From positions 1,054,001 to 1,118,000 of the forward strand of contig NZ_CP085081.1 in the NCBI RefSeq assembly GCF_023243115.1: a stretch of DNA of 64,000 nucleotides, in the 5' to 3' direction. Under the pieces are notes generated by a model. It saw only the letters and a list, made by a program, of their open reading frames with translations. It did no database searches and was not told where the DNA came from. This DNA comes from Sediminicoccus sp. KRV36. GTDB taxonomy: Bacteria; Pseudomonadota; Alphaproteobacteria; Acetobacterales; Acetobacteraceae. Both the position numbers and the translations under genes were made by a program. Positions 25,746 to 37,131 of the stretch are shown here, one piece after another (positions within the stretch are counted from its first letter, which is position 1; each line of letters begins with the position of its first letter).

Positions 25746-26106
25746 GGAAGCCGGCTTCGATCAGCCCGGCCACCGCGTCCAGCGCCTCACGCGCGTCCCA
25801 ACCTTCGGCGTCCAGCATCACTTCGCTGCCCTGGCCGGCGCCCAGCATCATCAGCCCCATGATCGAGCAGGCGGGCACGCTCTGCCCGGCGCGGCTGACA
25901 TTGAGGCAGGCGGAATAGCGTTCAGCGACGGCCACCAGCTTGGCGGCGGCGCGGGCATGCAGCCCGCGGCTGTTGATGATCTTGATGGTGCGCCGCAACA
26001 CCATGCCGCCGCCGCCCTCGCAGCTGCAATCGGCCGGGGCGGGCGGGGTTTCCGCCGCCGAGGCCAGATGCGGCGTGCCGGCTTCTTCCGTGGGCCACTC
26101 GTTCAT
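25735..26106 (-). CDS. ptsH: Phosphocarrier protein HPr with N-terminal extension
   Basis: A 123-residue HPr. The domain proper starts near residue 35 (MVLRRTIKIINSRGLHARAAAK), with the enzyme I-phosphorylated His50 and the regulatory Ser81 (in CSIMGLMML), the site HprK modifies. HPr proteins usually have about 88 residues; here 34 extra residues contain a CSC motif and a Gly run. I take the longer form because its ATG overlaps the EIIA stop by four bases, but a start at Met35 (base 26004) is possible. It relays phosphate between enzyme I and the EIIA. Confidence 0.82.
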   Translation of the reverse strand: MNEWPTEEAGTPHLASAAETPPAPADCSCEGGGGMVLRRTIKIINSRGLHARAAAKLVAVAERYSACLNVSRAGQSVPACSIMGLMMLGAGQGSEVMLDAEGWDAREALDAVAGLIEAGFHED

Positions 26107-26594
26107 TCGGCGTTTCCGTTCCCGTTCCTGCCCTGATCCGGCGCATGCGTTTCCGCGGCGTCCAGCCCGAGCTTCTCCGTGATCTGGGGCGCCGCATGGC
26201 CATTTGCCAGATCACTCGCGGCGGTGATGTATTTCCGGCCCGCCTTGGCGGCGTGGTCCACCGCCTCGGCCAGGGGCTCGCTGCCACGAATCTTGGCGAG
26301 CTTGACCAGCAATGGAAGGTTCACCCCGGCGATCACCTCGATCGTCTTGTGGTCCGCCAGCGAGAAGGCGAGGTTGGAGGGCGTGCCGCCGGCGATGTCG
26401 GTCAGCACCACCACGCCATCGCCCTGGTCCACATCGGCGATGCGGGCGCGGATATCGGCGCGGCGGCCTTCCATGTCGTCCTCGGGCCCGATGCAGACGG
26501 TGGCGACGGCCGCCTGGGGCCCCACCACATGCTCCATCGCATGGCGCAATTCGAGCGCGAGCCGCCCATGGGTGACGAGCACAAGACCAATCAT
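26103..26594 (-). CDS. PTS EIIA, mannose family
   Basis: A 163-residue EIIA of the mannose type. The N-terminal MIGLVLVTHGRLA carries the phosphorylated His9, and VVLTDIAGGTPSNLAF is the family's signature loop. After about residue 130 there is a disordered tail rich in Gly, Asn and Asp. Without EIIB/EIIC partners it is probably a regulator whose phosphorylation state is set by HPr. It overlaps rapZ upstream (four bases) and the HPr gene downstream (four bases), so all are translationally coupled. Confidence 0.85.
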   Translation of the reverse strand: MIGLVLVTHGRLALELRHAMEHVVGPQAAVATVCIGPEDDMEGRRADIRARIADVDQGDGVVVLTDIAGGTPSNLAFSLADHKTIEVIAGVNLPLLVKLAKIRGSEPLAEAVDHAAKAGRKYITAASDLANGHAAPQITEKLGLDAAETHAPDQGRNGNGNAE

Positions 26595-27544
26595 GTTTCA
26601 GAATTCACGGAAAGTGGCATGGGGGGAGCGGGGGGCGCCGATACAGGGGTCGAGGTTGCAGATAGCACCATATCGGGCGTCTGACCCAGTTCCCGATGCG
26701 CGACATCCACACGCCAGCCCTGCTGGCGGAGATGGGCTGCCATTTTTTCGGCCACGAAGACGGAACGATGGCGCCCACCCGTGCAACCCATGGCGATGGT
26801 GAGGTATTTCTTGCCCTCGGCCACGTAACGCGGCAGCAGCGGCTCGATGAATCCGATCAGCCGGGTCCAGAAGCCGGGAAATTCCGGATCGGCCGCGACA
26901 TATTCGGCCACGGCCGCGTCCCGCCCGGTCATCGGCCGCAGCAGCGCGTCATAATGCGGGTTGGCGAGGAAGCGCAGGTCGAAGACGAGGTCCGCCTCGC
27001 GCGGCAGGCCCCGGGGGAAGCCGAAGGATTTCAGGTTGATGTTCAGCCCGGGCGCGCCCTCGGGCCGGAAGCGCGCCTCGATGACGCGGCGCAGCTCGGG
27101 CAGGGGCAGGGTAGAGGTGTCGAGGATGAGGTCCGCCGCCTCGCGCAGGGGGGCGAGCAGCGCCGCCTCGCGCGCGATGCCATCCTGGACGCGCGCGCCG
27201 AGCGGCCCGCCGGGCGCCAGCGGGTGGCGGCGCCGCGTCTCGGTGAAGCGGCGCAGCAGCACCTCCTCCTCGGCGGTGGCATAGACCAGGCTGGGGAAGA
27301 TTTCCGGGCGCTGGCGCAGCCCTGCGATGGCGGCGATGGCCTTGGCCGGATCAAATCCGCGAGTGCGCGTATCAATGCCGGCGGCGATCGGGCCGCTGCC
27401 CTCCTGCACCAACGCGTCCAGGATGGCGAGCGGCGGGTTGTCCACCGTCTCGAAGCCCAGATCTTCCAGCACCCGCAGGATGGAGGCCTTGCCGGCCCCC
27501 GAAAGCCCGGTGACCAGGACGAAGGGGCGCGGCTCCTCGCTCAT
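26591..27544 (-). CDS. rapZ: RNase adapter protein RapZ
   Basis: A 317-residue RapZ/YvcJ family nucleotide-binding protein. The Walker A region is TGLSGAGKASIL (12-23); the residue after Lys19 is Ala where Ser or Thr is usual. DNPPLAILD and SFGFPRGLPREADLVFDLRFLANPHY are family signatures, and the C-terminal GCTGGRHRSVFVAEKMA is the conserved RapZ domain. In enterobacteria RapZ guides RNase E to a small RNA controlling amino-sugar synthesis; in Alphaproteobacteria its link with hprK and the PTS genes is common and the target is less clear. It overlaps hprK and the EIIA gene by four bases each. Confidence 0.87.
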   Translation of the reverse strand: MSEEPRPFVLVTGLSGAGKASILRVLEDLGFETVDNPPLAILDALVQEGSGPIAAGIDTRTRGFDPAKAIAAIAGLRQRPEIFPSLVYATAEEEVLLRRFTETRRRHPLAPGGPLGARVQDGIAREAALLAPLREAADLILDTSTLPLPELRRVIEARFRPEGAPGLNINLKSFGFPRGLPREADLVFDLRFLANPHYDALLRPMTGRDAAVAEYVAADPEFPGFWTRLIGFIEPLLPRYVAEGKKYLTIAMGCTGGRHRSVFVAEKMAAHLRQQGWRVDVAHRELGQTPDMVLSATSTPVSAPPAPPMPLSVNSET

Positions 27545-27987
27545 GCGGTGAAGGCGCCGGCGGTGAGGCTGGCGCGGCCGGCCAGCGCATCGAGCGCGCG
27601 GCGCAGCAGATCCGGCGCGGAGGGGGCCGCGCCATGCAGGCGGAGCGCGGGCAGGCCGATGCCCAGGGCGGACCAGGTTTCCGGTTCGGGCAGGCGGGGG
27701 ATCTCGGCCGGCGGAACCAGGCGGGCCACCAGGCGCAGCGTCGCCGCGCGCCAGGCGAGCCCGGCGAGCAGGCCAAGGCCGAACACCTCCAGCCGCCCGG
27801 CGAGGGCCGCCGGCGGGGATGCGCGCAACAGGCCCTGATCCGCCTCCAGCATCACCTGATCATCCGCCACCAAGACCCAGCCGCGCCCCAGCAGGCGCAG
27901 CAGCAGGTCCGACTTGCCGCCACCCGGGGGAGCGAGAAAGAGAATCGCCTCGCCCTCCAGGGCCGCGCAGCTACCATGCAAGAGCAT
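27541..27987 (-). CDS. hprK: HPr kinase/phosphorylase, short alphaproteobacterial form
   Basis: A 148-residue protein corresponding only to the C-terminal catalytic domain of HprK. LHGSCAALEGEAILFLAPPGGGKSDLLLRLL holds the P-loop (about 19-27) and LVADDQVML the acidic pair. It phosphorylates the regulatory Ser of HPr. Firmicute HprK is about 310 residues; the short form is standard in Alphaproteobacteria. ATG 27987 is the start just ahead of the conserved region; the frame is open further upstream, so a non-ATG start is possible. It heads the hprK-rapZ-EIIA-HPr-EI operon. Confidence 0.78.
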   Translation of the reverse strand: MLLHGSCAALEGEAILFLAPPGGGKSDLLLRLLGRGWVLVADDQVMLEADQGLLRASPPAALAGRLEVFGLGLLAGLAWRAATLRLVARLVPPAEIPRLPEPETWSALGIGLPALRLHGAAPSAPDLLRRALDALAGRASLTAGAFTA

Positions 27988-28072
27988 TCGGGCCGCCCCG
28001 AAGGTTACAGCGCGGCAGTTTATGGCAGGATTGGGGCTTGCGCGGAAGGGCATCGTCACGGCACCAGGGCGC

Positions 28073-28996
28073 ATGACGCTCGCTCCCTCGGACATCCAGG
28101 CCGCCGCCGACCGCATTGCCGGCGATATCCGGCGGACCCCGCTGCTCGCGCTGCCCGGCTGGGGCGTGCTGAAGCTGGAGATGTTGCAGCTGGCCGGCAG
28201 CTTCAAGCCGCGCGGCGCCTTCAACCGGATGCGCGCGGCCGGCGTGGGAGGGATGGGCGTCATCGCCGCATCGGGCGGCAATCACGGGATTGCGGTGGCG
28301 GCGGCGGCGCAGAGCTTGGGCGTCACGGCGGAAATCTTCGTCCCCGAGATCGCCGCCGAGGCCAAGCGCGCGCGCATCCGCGCGTACGGCGCCCGGCTGG
28401 TGGTGGGGGGCGCCACCTATGACGAGGCGCGGCTGGCGAGCGAGGCGCGGGCGGCCGAGACCGGCGCGCTGATGGTGCATGCCTATGACCAGGCCGAGGT
28501 GCTGGCCGGCCAGGGCACGGTGGCGCTGGAATGGCAGGAACAGGCACCGGAGCTGACGCATCTGCTCATTGCGGTGGGGGGCGGCGGGCTGCTGGGCGGC
28601 ATCGCCGCCTGGCATGCACGCGGCGGCGTGACGCTGATCGCCGTGGAACCCGAGGGCTGCCCCGGCCTGCATGCGGCGCTGGCGGCCGGGCGGCCGGTGC
28701 CCGCCCCGGTGGGCGGGCTGGCGGCTGATAGCCTGGGCGCGCGGCAGGTGGGCGGGCTGATGTTCCCCATCGTGGCCGGGCTGCATGCGGCGGGGCGGCT
28801 GGAGTCGGTCCTGGTGACGGATGCGGCGATCCGCGCCGCGCAGCAAGCCCTGTGGGAGACGGCGCGGCTGGTGGCGGAGCCGGGCGGGGCCGCGGCGCTG
28901 GCCGCCCTGCTGAGCGGCGCCTGGACGCCGCCGGCGGAGGCGCGGATCGGCGTGCTGGTCTGCGGCGCCAACACCGACCCGGGCCTGGTGGGCTGA
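28073..28996 (+). CDS. Threonine/serine dehydratase, PLP-dependent
   Basis: A 307-residue fold-type II PLP enzyme. GSFKPRGAFN (43-52) contains the Schiff-base Lys45, ASGGNHGIAVA follows, and VGGGGLLGG is the phosphate-binding Gly loop. It would deaminate threonine or serine to a 2-keto acid; the ACT regulatory domain of biosynthetic IlvA is missing, so it is a catabolic or housekeeping type. Start ATG 28073 is chosen by similarity of the first helix; an ATG 51 bases upstream (28022) is also in frame. It is divergent from hprK and followed four bases later by a methyltransferase gene. Confidence 0.8.
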   Translation: MTLAPSDIQAAADRIAGDIRRTPLLALPGWGVLKLEMLQLAGSFKPRGAFNRMRAAGVGGMGVIAASGGNHGIAVAAAAQSLGVTAEIFVPEIAAEAKRARIRAYGARLVVGGATYDEARLASEARAAETGALMVHAYDQAEVLAGQGTVALEWQEQAPELTHLLIAVGGGGLLGGIAAWHARGGVTLIAVEPEGCPGLHAALAAGRPVPAPVGGLAADSLGARQVGGLMFPIVAGLHAAGRLESVLVTDAAIRAAQQALWETARLVAEPGGAAALAALLSGAWTPPAEARIGVLVCGANTDPGLVG

Positions 28997-29000
28997 GCCG

Positions 29001-29756
29001 GTGCCAGAGGGAGCAAAATCAGAGGCGGCAAAATCAGGGGAGGGCGGCACGGCGTCACGCCTGACGGACCCGCGCTACAAGGCGATCAGCCGGCCCAGCC
29101 GGGACGCGGTGGCCCTGCTGCGCAAGCTGCTGCGGCGGCGCCCGGCACCGATCGTCGCGGAAATCGGCGTCGGCATCGGCGCCACCACGCGGGAGCTGGC
29201 CCGGCTGCTGAACCACGCCGGTGAGCTGCATCTTTTCGACTACGCCGACGTCTTGGCCACCTTGCTGACCGAGCTGGAGCAGGCCGGCTGGCGCAATGCC
29301 GTGGCGCATCCCAATGGCCGCAAGATCTTCGAGAGCTACAGCTGGAGCCTGGCGCAGCTGCTGCGCGGCATGCGGCAGTCCGGCCAGGATGGCGTGTTCG
29401 ACTTCGTCTATCTCGATGGCGCGCATAGCTGGGGCCATGATGCGCCGGCCGCGCTGGCCCTGGTCCCGCTGCTGCGGCCGGGCGGGGTGCTGCTGCTGGA
29501 TGATCACCGCTGGACCTTCGCCCAGTCGCCCAGCCTGAACCCCGAACGCCACCCGCCGACGGCGGCGCAATACTCTCAGGAGCAGATCGTGACGCCGCAT
29601 GTGGCGCTGATCTGCGAGGTGTTCCTCGACCATGACCGGCGGCTGAAGCCGCTGCCGCTGCCACCGCCCGCCGATGGTGGCCCGCCCTTGCGCCGCGCCT
29701 ATCGGCGGCGGGAGCGCGCCTTGCCGGGGCCGATCGGCGGCGGAACCACCCCCTGA
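29001..29756 (+). CDS. Class I SAM-dependent methyltransferase
   Basis: A 251-residue protein with VAEIGVGIGATTREL (about 52-66), the SAM-binding glycine loop, FDFVYLDGAHSW, an acidic strand typical of the Methyltransf_24 type, and LLRPGGVLLLDDH. The C-terminus is Pro/Arg rich. The start is a GTG at 29001, four bases after the dehydratase stop, which suggests coupling. The substrate is unknown; relatives act in polysaccharide or secondary metabolism. It ends at a convergent junction with element A. Confidence 0.72.
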   Translation: MPEGAKSEAAKSGEGGTASRLTDPRYKAISRPSRDAVALLRKLLRRRPAPIVAEIGVGIGATTRELARLLNHAGELHLFDYADVLATLLTELEQAGWRNAVAHPNGRKIFESYSWSLAQLLRGMRQSGQDGVFDFVYLDGAHSWGHDAPAALALVPLLRPGGVLLLDDHRWTFAQSPSLNPERHPPTAAQYSQEQIVTPHVALICEVFLDHDRRLKPLPLPPPADGGPPLRRAYRRRERALPGPIGGGTTP

Positions 29757-29826
29757 CGGGACCTTGGGGCCAGCCCCTTGGGCGCCCCGGCAGGACACCG
29801 GTTTCCTGCACCCTCATCCAGGGATG
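29757..29826. repeat. Palindromic element A (imperfect copy)
   Basis: Starts immediately after the methyltransferase stop and faces a convergent gene. It has the GGGGC-CA-GCCCC hairpin (29766-29770 with 29773-29777) followed by GCAGGACAC and GTTTCCTGC (one mismatch to the other copies), then the shared CACC-TCATCCAGGG ending. Confidence 0.6.
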
Positions 29827-29847
29827 GTTCCGGCATCATCCGCGCCC

Positions 29848-30720
29848 TCAGCGGATCAGGATCGGCGTCAGCCCGTGCCGCGCCGCGGCCCGCCCCAGCG
29901 TGCCATCCGCCCGCATGGCGCCGACGAAGTTGTTGACCTCGCCCAGCCAGGCGGGGTCGTTCATCGGCAGCGCCCAGGCGTAGAGGGTCTCGCCGAAGCG
30001 GTCCGGCGGTTCGATCACATGCGCCCAGTCATGCATCAGCACCATGCGGCGGGTGTAGGGAAAGTCGCTCATGAAGACATCGGCGCGGCCGGCCTGGATT
30101 TCCGCCTCGCGCGAGCGGGGGGGGGCCACCACCATGAGCTCGGCGCGGCGCAGCGTGCGGCTCATCAGCGGTTCCATGACCGTGCCGGCCGCGACGGCCA
30201 CCACGGTGCCCGGCGTATCGATATCGGCCCAGTTGCGGATGCGCGGGTTGTTGCGCGTGGTCACGGCATAGACCGGGCTTGCCAGATAGGGCCGGCTGAA
30301 GGCGACGCGCTGGGCGCGGGCCGGCGTGATGCCCACCCCCATCATCGCGATGTCGCAATCGCCCGCCTCCACGCGGTCCATGAAGCTGGCGAAGTTGGTC
30401 TCGACGAAGGCCAGCCGCACCGAGAGCCGCGCGGCGAGCGCGCGGGCCAGGTCGATATCCAGCCCCTCCAGCTCGCTGTTGCGCGGGTTGCGGAAGGAAA
30501 TGGCGAAATAATCCGGCCAGATGCACACCCGCAGCTCCCCGCGCGCGCGGATGGCATCGAGGCGGGGGGGCAGGGGGCTGGCCGGCGGAATCGGGGCGGC
30601 GGCCGGCGGCGCAGTTGGCGGGGCCGGGCGTATCCCCGCCTGGGACCATGCCTCGCAAAGCGGGAAAAATCCTGCAATAATGGCAAGAGCCATGCGCCTC
30701 AACGCCATCCGCAACAGCAT
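29848..30720 (-). CDS. Periplasmic amino-acid-type binding protein (SBP family 3)
   Basis: A 290-residue exported binding protein. The signal sequence ([18 protein letters not shown]) is followed by a Pro/Ala-rich linker and the family 3 fold: [61 protein letters not shown]. The start at 30720 has an AAAGGAGAG site seven bases ahead. No ABC permease is adjacent. It is divergent from the hybrid histidine kinase, only 52 bases start to start, so it could present a ligand to that sensor (inference). The ligand is probably a polar amino acid or similar molecule. Confidence 0.8.
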   Translation of the reverse strand: MLLRMALRRMALAIIAGFFPLCEAWSQAGIRPAPPTAPPAAAPIPPASPLPPRLDAIRARGELRVCIWPDYFAISFRNPRNSELEGLDIDLARALAARLSVRLAFVETNFASFMDRVEAGDCDIAMMGVGITPARAQRVAFSRPYLASPVYAVTTRNNPRIRNWADIDTPGTVVAVAAGTVMEPLMSRTLRRAELMVVAPPRSREAEIQAGRADVFMSDFPYTRRMVLMHDWAHVIEPPDRFGETLYAWALPMNDPAWLGEVNNFVGAMRADGTLGRAAARHGLTPILIR

Positions 30721-30772
30721 TCGCCTCTCCTTTGGCGCGTCCAGCGCTTCGCCGGACGGGGCGGAGCCAGGC

Positions 30773-33325
<2,553 letters not shown>

Positions 33326-33468
33326 GCCGCCGCCGGCGACCCCCCCGGCGCCAACTTCCCTGGTAGCGAAGCCCGCGGCGCCCTGTTATCCTGGGCATCC
33401 CCCCGGCTTTTCCGCACCTCCCCCCACGAGGTCTGGCCCCTATGGCGCGTCAACTTGCCGAGGCTTCC

Positions 33469-35898
33469 ATGAGTGATTCCGCCACCGGCTTCGGCCGTTT
33501 CGCGTCGCCAGCTGTCAAGCTCGCCATTGGCCGGCGGGTGAATGAGCTGTTGGGGGTCCTGCTGGGCTTCGCGGGGCTGGCCCTGCTGGTCGCCGTGGGC
33601 AGCTATCATCCCGGCGATCCCTCGCTTTCGACCGCGACGAGTGCCGCCACGCGCAACCTCGCCGGCCCGCTGGGCGCCGTGGTGGCGGATGTGCTGTGGC
33701 AGAGCTGCGGCTGGGCGGCCTATCTGCCCGGCGCGGTGCTGCTGGGCTGGGCGCTGCGGATGATGACGCAGCGCGGCGTCAGCCTGCTGCCCGCGCGCCT
33801 CGTCGCCCTGCTGCTGGCCGCCCCCATGCTGGCCGCGCTGTTTGCGCTGGTCCCGGGCGCCGATGCCGGCGTCGCCGGCCCGCTGCTGGCCGAGGCGCTG
33901 CTGCGCGGGCTGGAGAGCGCCTTCGGCCCGCTCGGCCGGCTGACGGCCCAGATGTTGACCGGGGGCCTCGCTGCGGTGCTGATCTATGTGGCGCTCGGCG
34001 CCTCGCCCAGCGATTGGCGCCGCGCCGCGCGCGTTACCGCCGATGCGGCCCGTGTCACCGCCGATACCGCGGCGCGCGGCATGGGCGAGGCGGCGGTCTA
34101 TGGCGTGCGCAAGCGGCATTTGCTGGTGCGGCCCTTCGTGGCGCTGGGCGGGATGTTCCGCCGCCCGCCCCGGGTGGCGCCGGCGGCCGACCTGATGAAT
34201 GTGCTGCAGGAAGCCGAACGTTCGGCCGCCGCGCCCTTTGTGGCACCGGAAAACCATCCGCCCCAACCCCGCCCGCCCTTGCGTGCCGAGCCCGAAATCC
34301 GCCCCGCCCCGCGCAGCACCCCGCGCGTGGCGCCCCCGCCGCGCGGCAAGGCGCCGCTCCCCGAACAGGCCTCGCTCGATCTGCCGGTGGAGGGCTGGCG
34401 CACGCCGCCGCTCGATCTGCTGGCGCCCACGCCGCCGCGCGTGGCCGGCGGGCCTTCGGCCGAGGCGCTGCAGGCCAATGCCCGCATGCTGGAACAGGTG
34501 CTGAGCGATTACGGCGTGAGCGGCGCCATCACCGAAATCCGCCCCGGCCCCGTCGTCACGCTCTATGAGCTGGAGCCGGCGCCGGGCACCAAATCCTCCC
34601 GCGTGATCGGCCTCGCGGACGATATCGCCCGCAGCATGAGCGTGGTCTCGGTGCGCATCGCCACCGTGCCGGGGCGCAGCGTCATGGGCATCGAAATGCC
34701 CAATGTGAAGCGCGAGACGGTCTGGCTGCGCGAGATGCTGGCGAGTGAGGAATACCAGCGCAGCAGTGCCGCGCTGCCGCTGATCCTGGGCAAGAATATC
34801 GGCGGCACGCCCATCGTCACCGACCTCGCGCGGATGCCGCATCTGTTGATCGCGGGGACCACCGGCTCGGGCAAGTCGGTCGGGATCAACACCTTCATCC
34901 TCTCGCTGCTGTTCAAGCACAGCCCGGCGGAATGCCGCTTCATCATGATCGACCCCAAGATGCTCGAACTGAGCGTCTATGACCGCATCCCGCATTTGCT
35001 GGCCCCCGTGGTGACGGAGCCGCCCAAGGCGATCGGCGCGCTGAAATGGACCGTGCGCGAGATGGAGCGCCGCTACCGCGCGATGAGCCAGATCGGCGTG
35101 CGCAACATCGCCGGCTACAATGAGAAGGTGGCGGCCGCACTCGCCCGCGGCGAGGTCCTGACGCGCCGCGTGCAGACCGGCTTCGACCCCGAGACGAACA
35201 AGCCGGTCTTTGAGGAACAGGCGCTGGCCCTGGCCCGCCTGCCGATGATCGTCGTCGTGATCGACGAAATGGCGGATCTGATGATCGTCGCCGGCAAGGA
35301 GATCGAGGCCGCGGTGCAGCGCCTGGCGCAGATGGCGCGTGCCGCCGGCATCCATGTCATCATGGCGACGCAGCGGCCTTCGGTGGATGTCATCACCGGC
35401 ACCATCAAGGCGAATTTCCCGACGCGGATTTCCTTCCAGGTCACCAGCAAGATCGACAGCCGCACCATCCTGGGCGAGCAGGGGGCCGAGCAGCTTCTGG
35501 GCCAGGGCGACATGCTGTTCCTGCCCGGCGGCGGGCGCATGACGCGCGTGCACGGGCCCTTCGTGGCGGACCAGGAAGTGGAGCGCATCACCGACTGGCT
35601 GCGCGAACAGGGCGAGCCCGACTACGTCGAGGAAGTGACCGAAGTGGAGGAGGATGGCGAGAGCGGGCTCTCCGGCATCGCCGCCGCCTCGGATGCCGAC
35701 AAATCCCTGTTTGACCAGGCTGTGGATGTGGTGGCGCGCGAGGGTAAGGCGAGCACCAGCTTCATCCAGCGGCATCTGAACATCGGCTATAACCGCGCCG
35801 CCAAGCTGATCGAGCAGATGGAGAAGGAGGGGATCGTCAGCCCCGCCAACCATGTGGGCAAGCGCGAGATCCTCGTGCGGCGCAGCACGGAAGATTAA
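33469..35898 (+). CDS. ftsK: DNA translocase FtsK
   Basis: An 809-residue FtsK. Four N-terminal membrane helices (about 25-190) anchor it at the septum. A short Pro-rich linker leads to the motor: [12 protein letters not shown] (Walker A, about 461-472) and [13 protein letters not shown] (Walker B). The C-terminal gamma winged-helix domain ([21 protein letters not shown]) reads KOPS sites. It pumps chromosome ends during division and activates XerCD. ATG 33469 has a GAGG site six bases ahead; ATG 33442 is an alternative adding nine residues. The 3-prime end is duplicated beyond its stop (35875-35936). Confidence 0.92.
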   Translation: MSDSATGFGRFASPAVKLAIGRRVNELLGVLLGFAGLALLVAVGSYHPGDPSLSTATSAATRNLAGPLGAVVADVLWQSCGWAAYLPGAVLLGWALRMMTQRGVSLLPARLVALLLAAPMLAALFALVPGADAGVAGPLLAEALLRGLESAFGPLGRLTAQMLTGGLAAVLIYVALGASPSDWRRAARVTADAARVTADTAARGMGEAAVYGVRKRHLLVRPFVALGGMFRRPPRVAPAADLMNVLQEAERSAAAPFVAPENHPPQPRPPLRAEPEIRPAPRSTPRVAPPPRGKAPLPEQASLDLPVEGWRTPPLDLLAPTPPRVAGGPSAEALQANARMLEQVLSDYGVSGAITEIRPGPVVTLYELEPAPGTKSSRVIGLADDIARSMSVVSVRIATVPGRSVMGIEMPNVKRETVWLREMLASEEYQRSSAALPLILGKNIGGTPIVTDLARMPHLLIAGTTGSGKSVGINTFILSLLFKHSPAECRFIMIDPKMLELSVYDRIPHLLAPVVTEPPKAIGALKWTVREMERRYRAMSQIGVRNIAGYNEKVAAALARGEVLTRRVQTGFDPETNKPVFEEQALALARLPMIVVVIDEMADLMIVAGKEIEAAVQRLAQMARAAGIHVIMATQRPSVDVITGTIKANFPTRISFQVTSKIDSRTILGEQGAEQLLGQGDMLFLPGGGRMTRVHGPFVADQEVERITDWLREQGEPDYVEEVTEVEEDGESGLSGIAAASDADKSLFDQAVDVVAREGKASTSFIQRHLNIGYNRAAKLIEQMEKEGIVSPANHVGKREILVRRSTED

Positions 35899-35936
35899 GG
35901 GTGCGGCGCAGCGCGGAAGATTGAGGCTGCGGCGCG
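35875..35936 (+). repeat. 26-bp tandem duplication across the ftsK stop codon
   Basis: Unit 1 (35875-35900) contains the last codons and TAA of ftsK. Unit 2 (35901-35926) repeats it with only two substitutions, and a partial third copy starts at 35927. A slipped-strand duplication is likely. Confidence 0.65.
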
Positions 35937-35967
35937 TGGAGGTGCAGCCGGCTGCTGGAAGGCGCCA

Positions 35968-36137
35968 GTGATGGGATCGAGGGGCCAGCCCCTCGAGCAC
36001 CCCGACAGGGTGAAAGCCTGCGTGGTTTTCACAGTTTCCTGCACCTTCGTCAGGGCTTGGATACGTTCATAAATCGAAGATCCAAGAAACCGGGTTTCTT
36101 GGTGGGAGAGCACGAGAGGGCAAAGCCCTCTCGTAGT
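35968..36137. repeat. Composite palindromic element A+B (A interrupted)
   Basis: Between convergent ftsK and the Bug protein gene. Element A: 9-bp hairpin (35977-35985 with 35988-35996); its second palindrome is interrupted by an extra small hairpin (GTGAAA against TTTCAC, about 36010-36032). Element B: perfect 10-bp palindrome (36082-36091 with 36093-36102) and 9-bp hairpin (36113-36121 with 36125-36133). No gene is seen in this 279-base gap. Confidence 0.7.
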
Positions 36138-36177
36138 CTCGCCTCCCTCAGCGGCCTGTCAGGCCAGCGCGCCCGCC

Positions 36178-37131
36178 CTATTCCGCCCGCAGATTGGCCC
36201 GCCGCACGATCACGCCCCAGCGCTCCCGCTCGCTTGTCATGAAGCGCCCGAAATCGGCCGGGGTCGGGCTGGTTTCGATCTCCACGCCATTCTCGACCAG
36301 GCGCGCACGAATGGCCGGGTCCTCCAGCGTGGCGTTCAGCGCGGCATGCAGCCGTGTGGTCGCCTCGGCCGGGGTGCCGGCCGGTGCCAGCAGCCCGTAC
36401 CAGGTGGCGCTGTCAATCTCCGGGAAGCCCTGCTCGAGGGAGGTGGACAGCTCCGGCAGGATCGAGGCGCGCTGACGCCCCGCAATGGCGATGGCGCGCA
36501 GGCTGCCCGCCGCCAGGAAGGGCAGGAAGGGGGCGGCGGCATTGGTGATCATGTCCACGCGCCCGGCCACCACATCGGTCAGGGCGGGGGCGGTACCGCG
36601 GTAATGAATGGGCTCGATCTCGAAGCCGAGGGTGAGGGCGATCATCGCCCCCAGCGCATGCGCCGTGGTGCCCGCACCGGGTGTGCCGAAGGTCAGCGCC
36701 GGGTTCTTGCCGCGCGCGAATTCGCGCAACTCGCCCAGGTTGCGGACCGGCACGCGGGGATGGACCGCGATCACATTGGGGGCGGCGCCCAGATAGCCGA
36801 TCGGGGCAAAGCCGTTCACCACATCATAGGGCACGCGGGGATGCACCAGGCTCGAAATCACGAAGGAGCCGCTGCCGGCCAGCAGCATGGTGCTGCCATC
36901 CGGCGCCGCCTTGGCCACCATTTCATTGGCCAGGATGCCGCCCGCGCCGCCGCGATTTTCAACCAGGATGGGCTGGCCCAGCCGGGCGCCCATGCCCTCG
37001 GCCAGGATGCGGCCGACAATGTCGTTGCTGCCGCCGGCCGTGAAGGGAATCACCAGCCGCAAGGGGCGCGATTGCGCGAAGGCCAGGCCGGGCAGGGCCA
37101 GCAGGCCCCAGGTGGCGCGCCGCTTGATCAT
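36178..37131 (-). CDS. Bug-family (TctC-like) tripartite tricarboxylate binding protein
   Basis: A 317-residue periplasmic binding protein. Signal sequence MIKRRATWGLLALPGLAFAQ; then RLVIPFTAGGSNDIVGRILAEGM and ILVENRGGAGG, the hallmark of the Bug family, which binds carboxylates such as citrate, tricarballylate or glutamate. Its ATG overlaps the tcuB stop by four bases, so it is part of the tricarballylate operon and probably binds that acid or a relative (inference). No TctA/TctB membrane genes are present. Confidence 0.85.
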   Translation of the reverse strand: MIKRRATWGLLALPGLAFAQSRPLRLVIPFTAGGSNDIVGRILAEGMGARLGQPILVENRGGAGGILANEMVAKAAPDGSTMLLAGSGSFVISSLVHPRVPYDVVNGFAPIGYLGAAPNVIAVHPRVPVRNLGELREFARGKNPALTFGTPGAGTTAHALGAMIALTLGFEIEPIHYRGTAPALTDVVAGRVDMITNAAAPFLPFLAAGSLRAIAIAGRQRASILPELSTSLEQGFPEIDSATWYGLLAPAGTPAEATTRLHAALNATLEDPAIRARLVENGVEIETSPTPADFGRFMTSERERWGVIVRRANLRAE

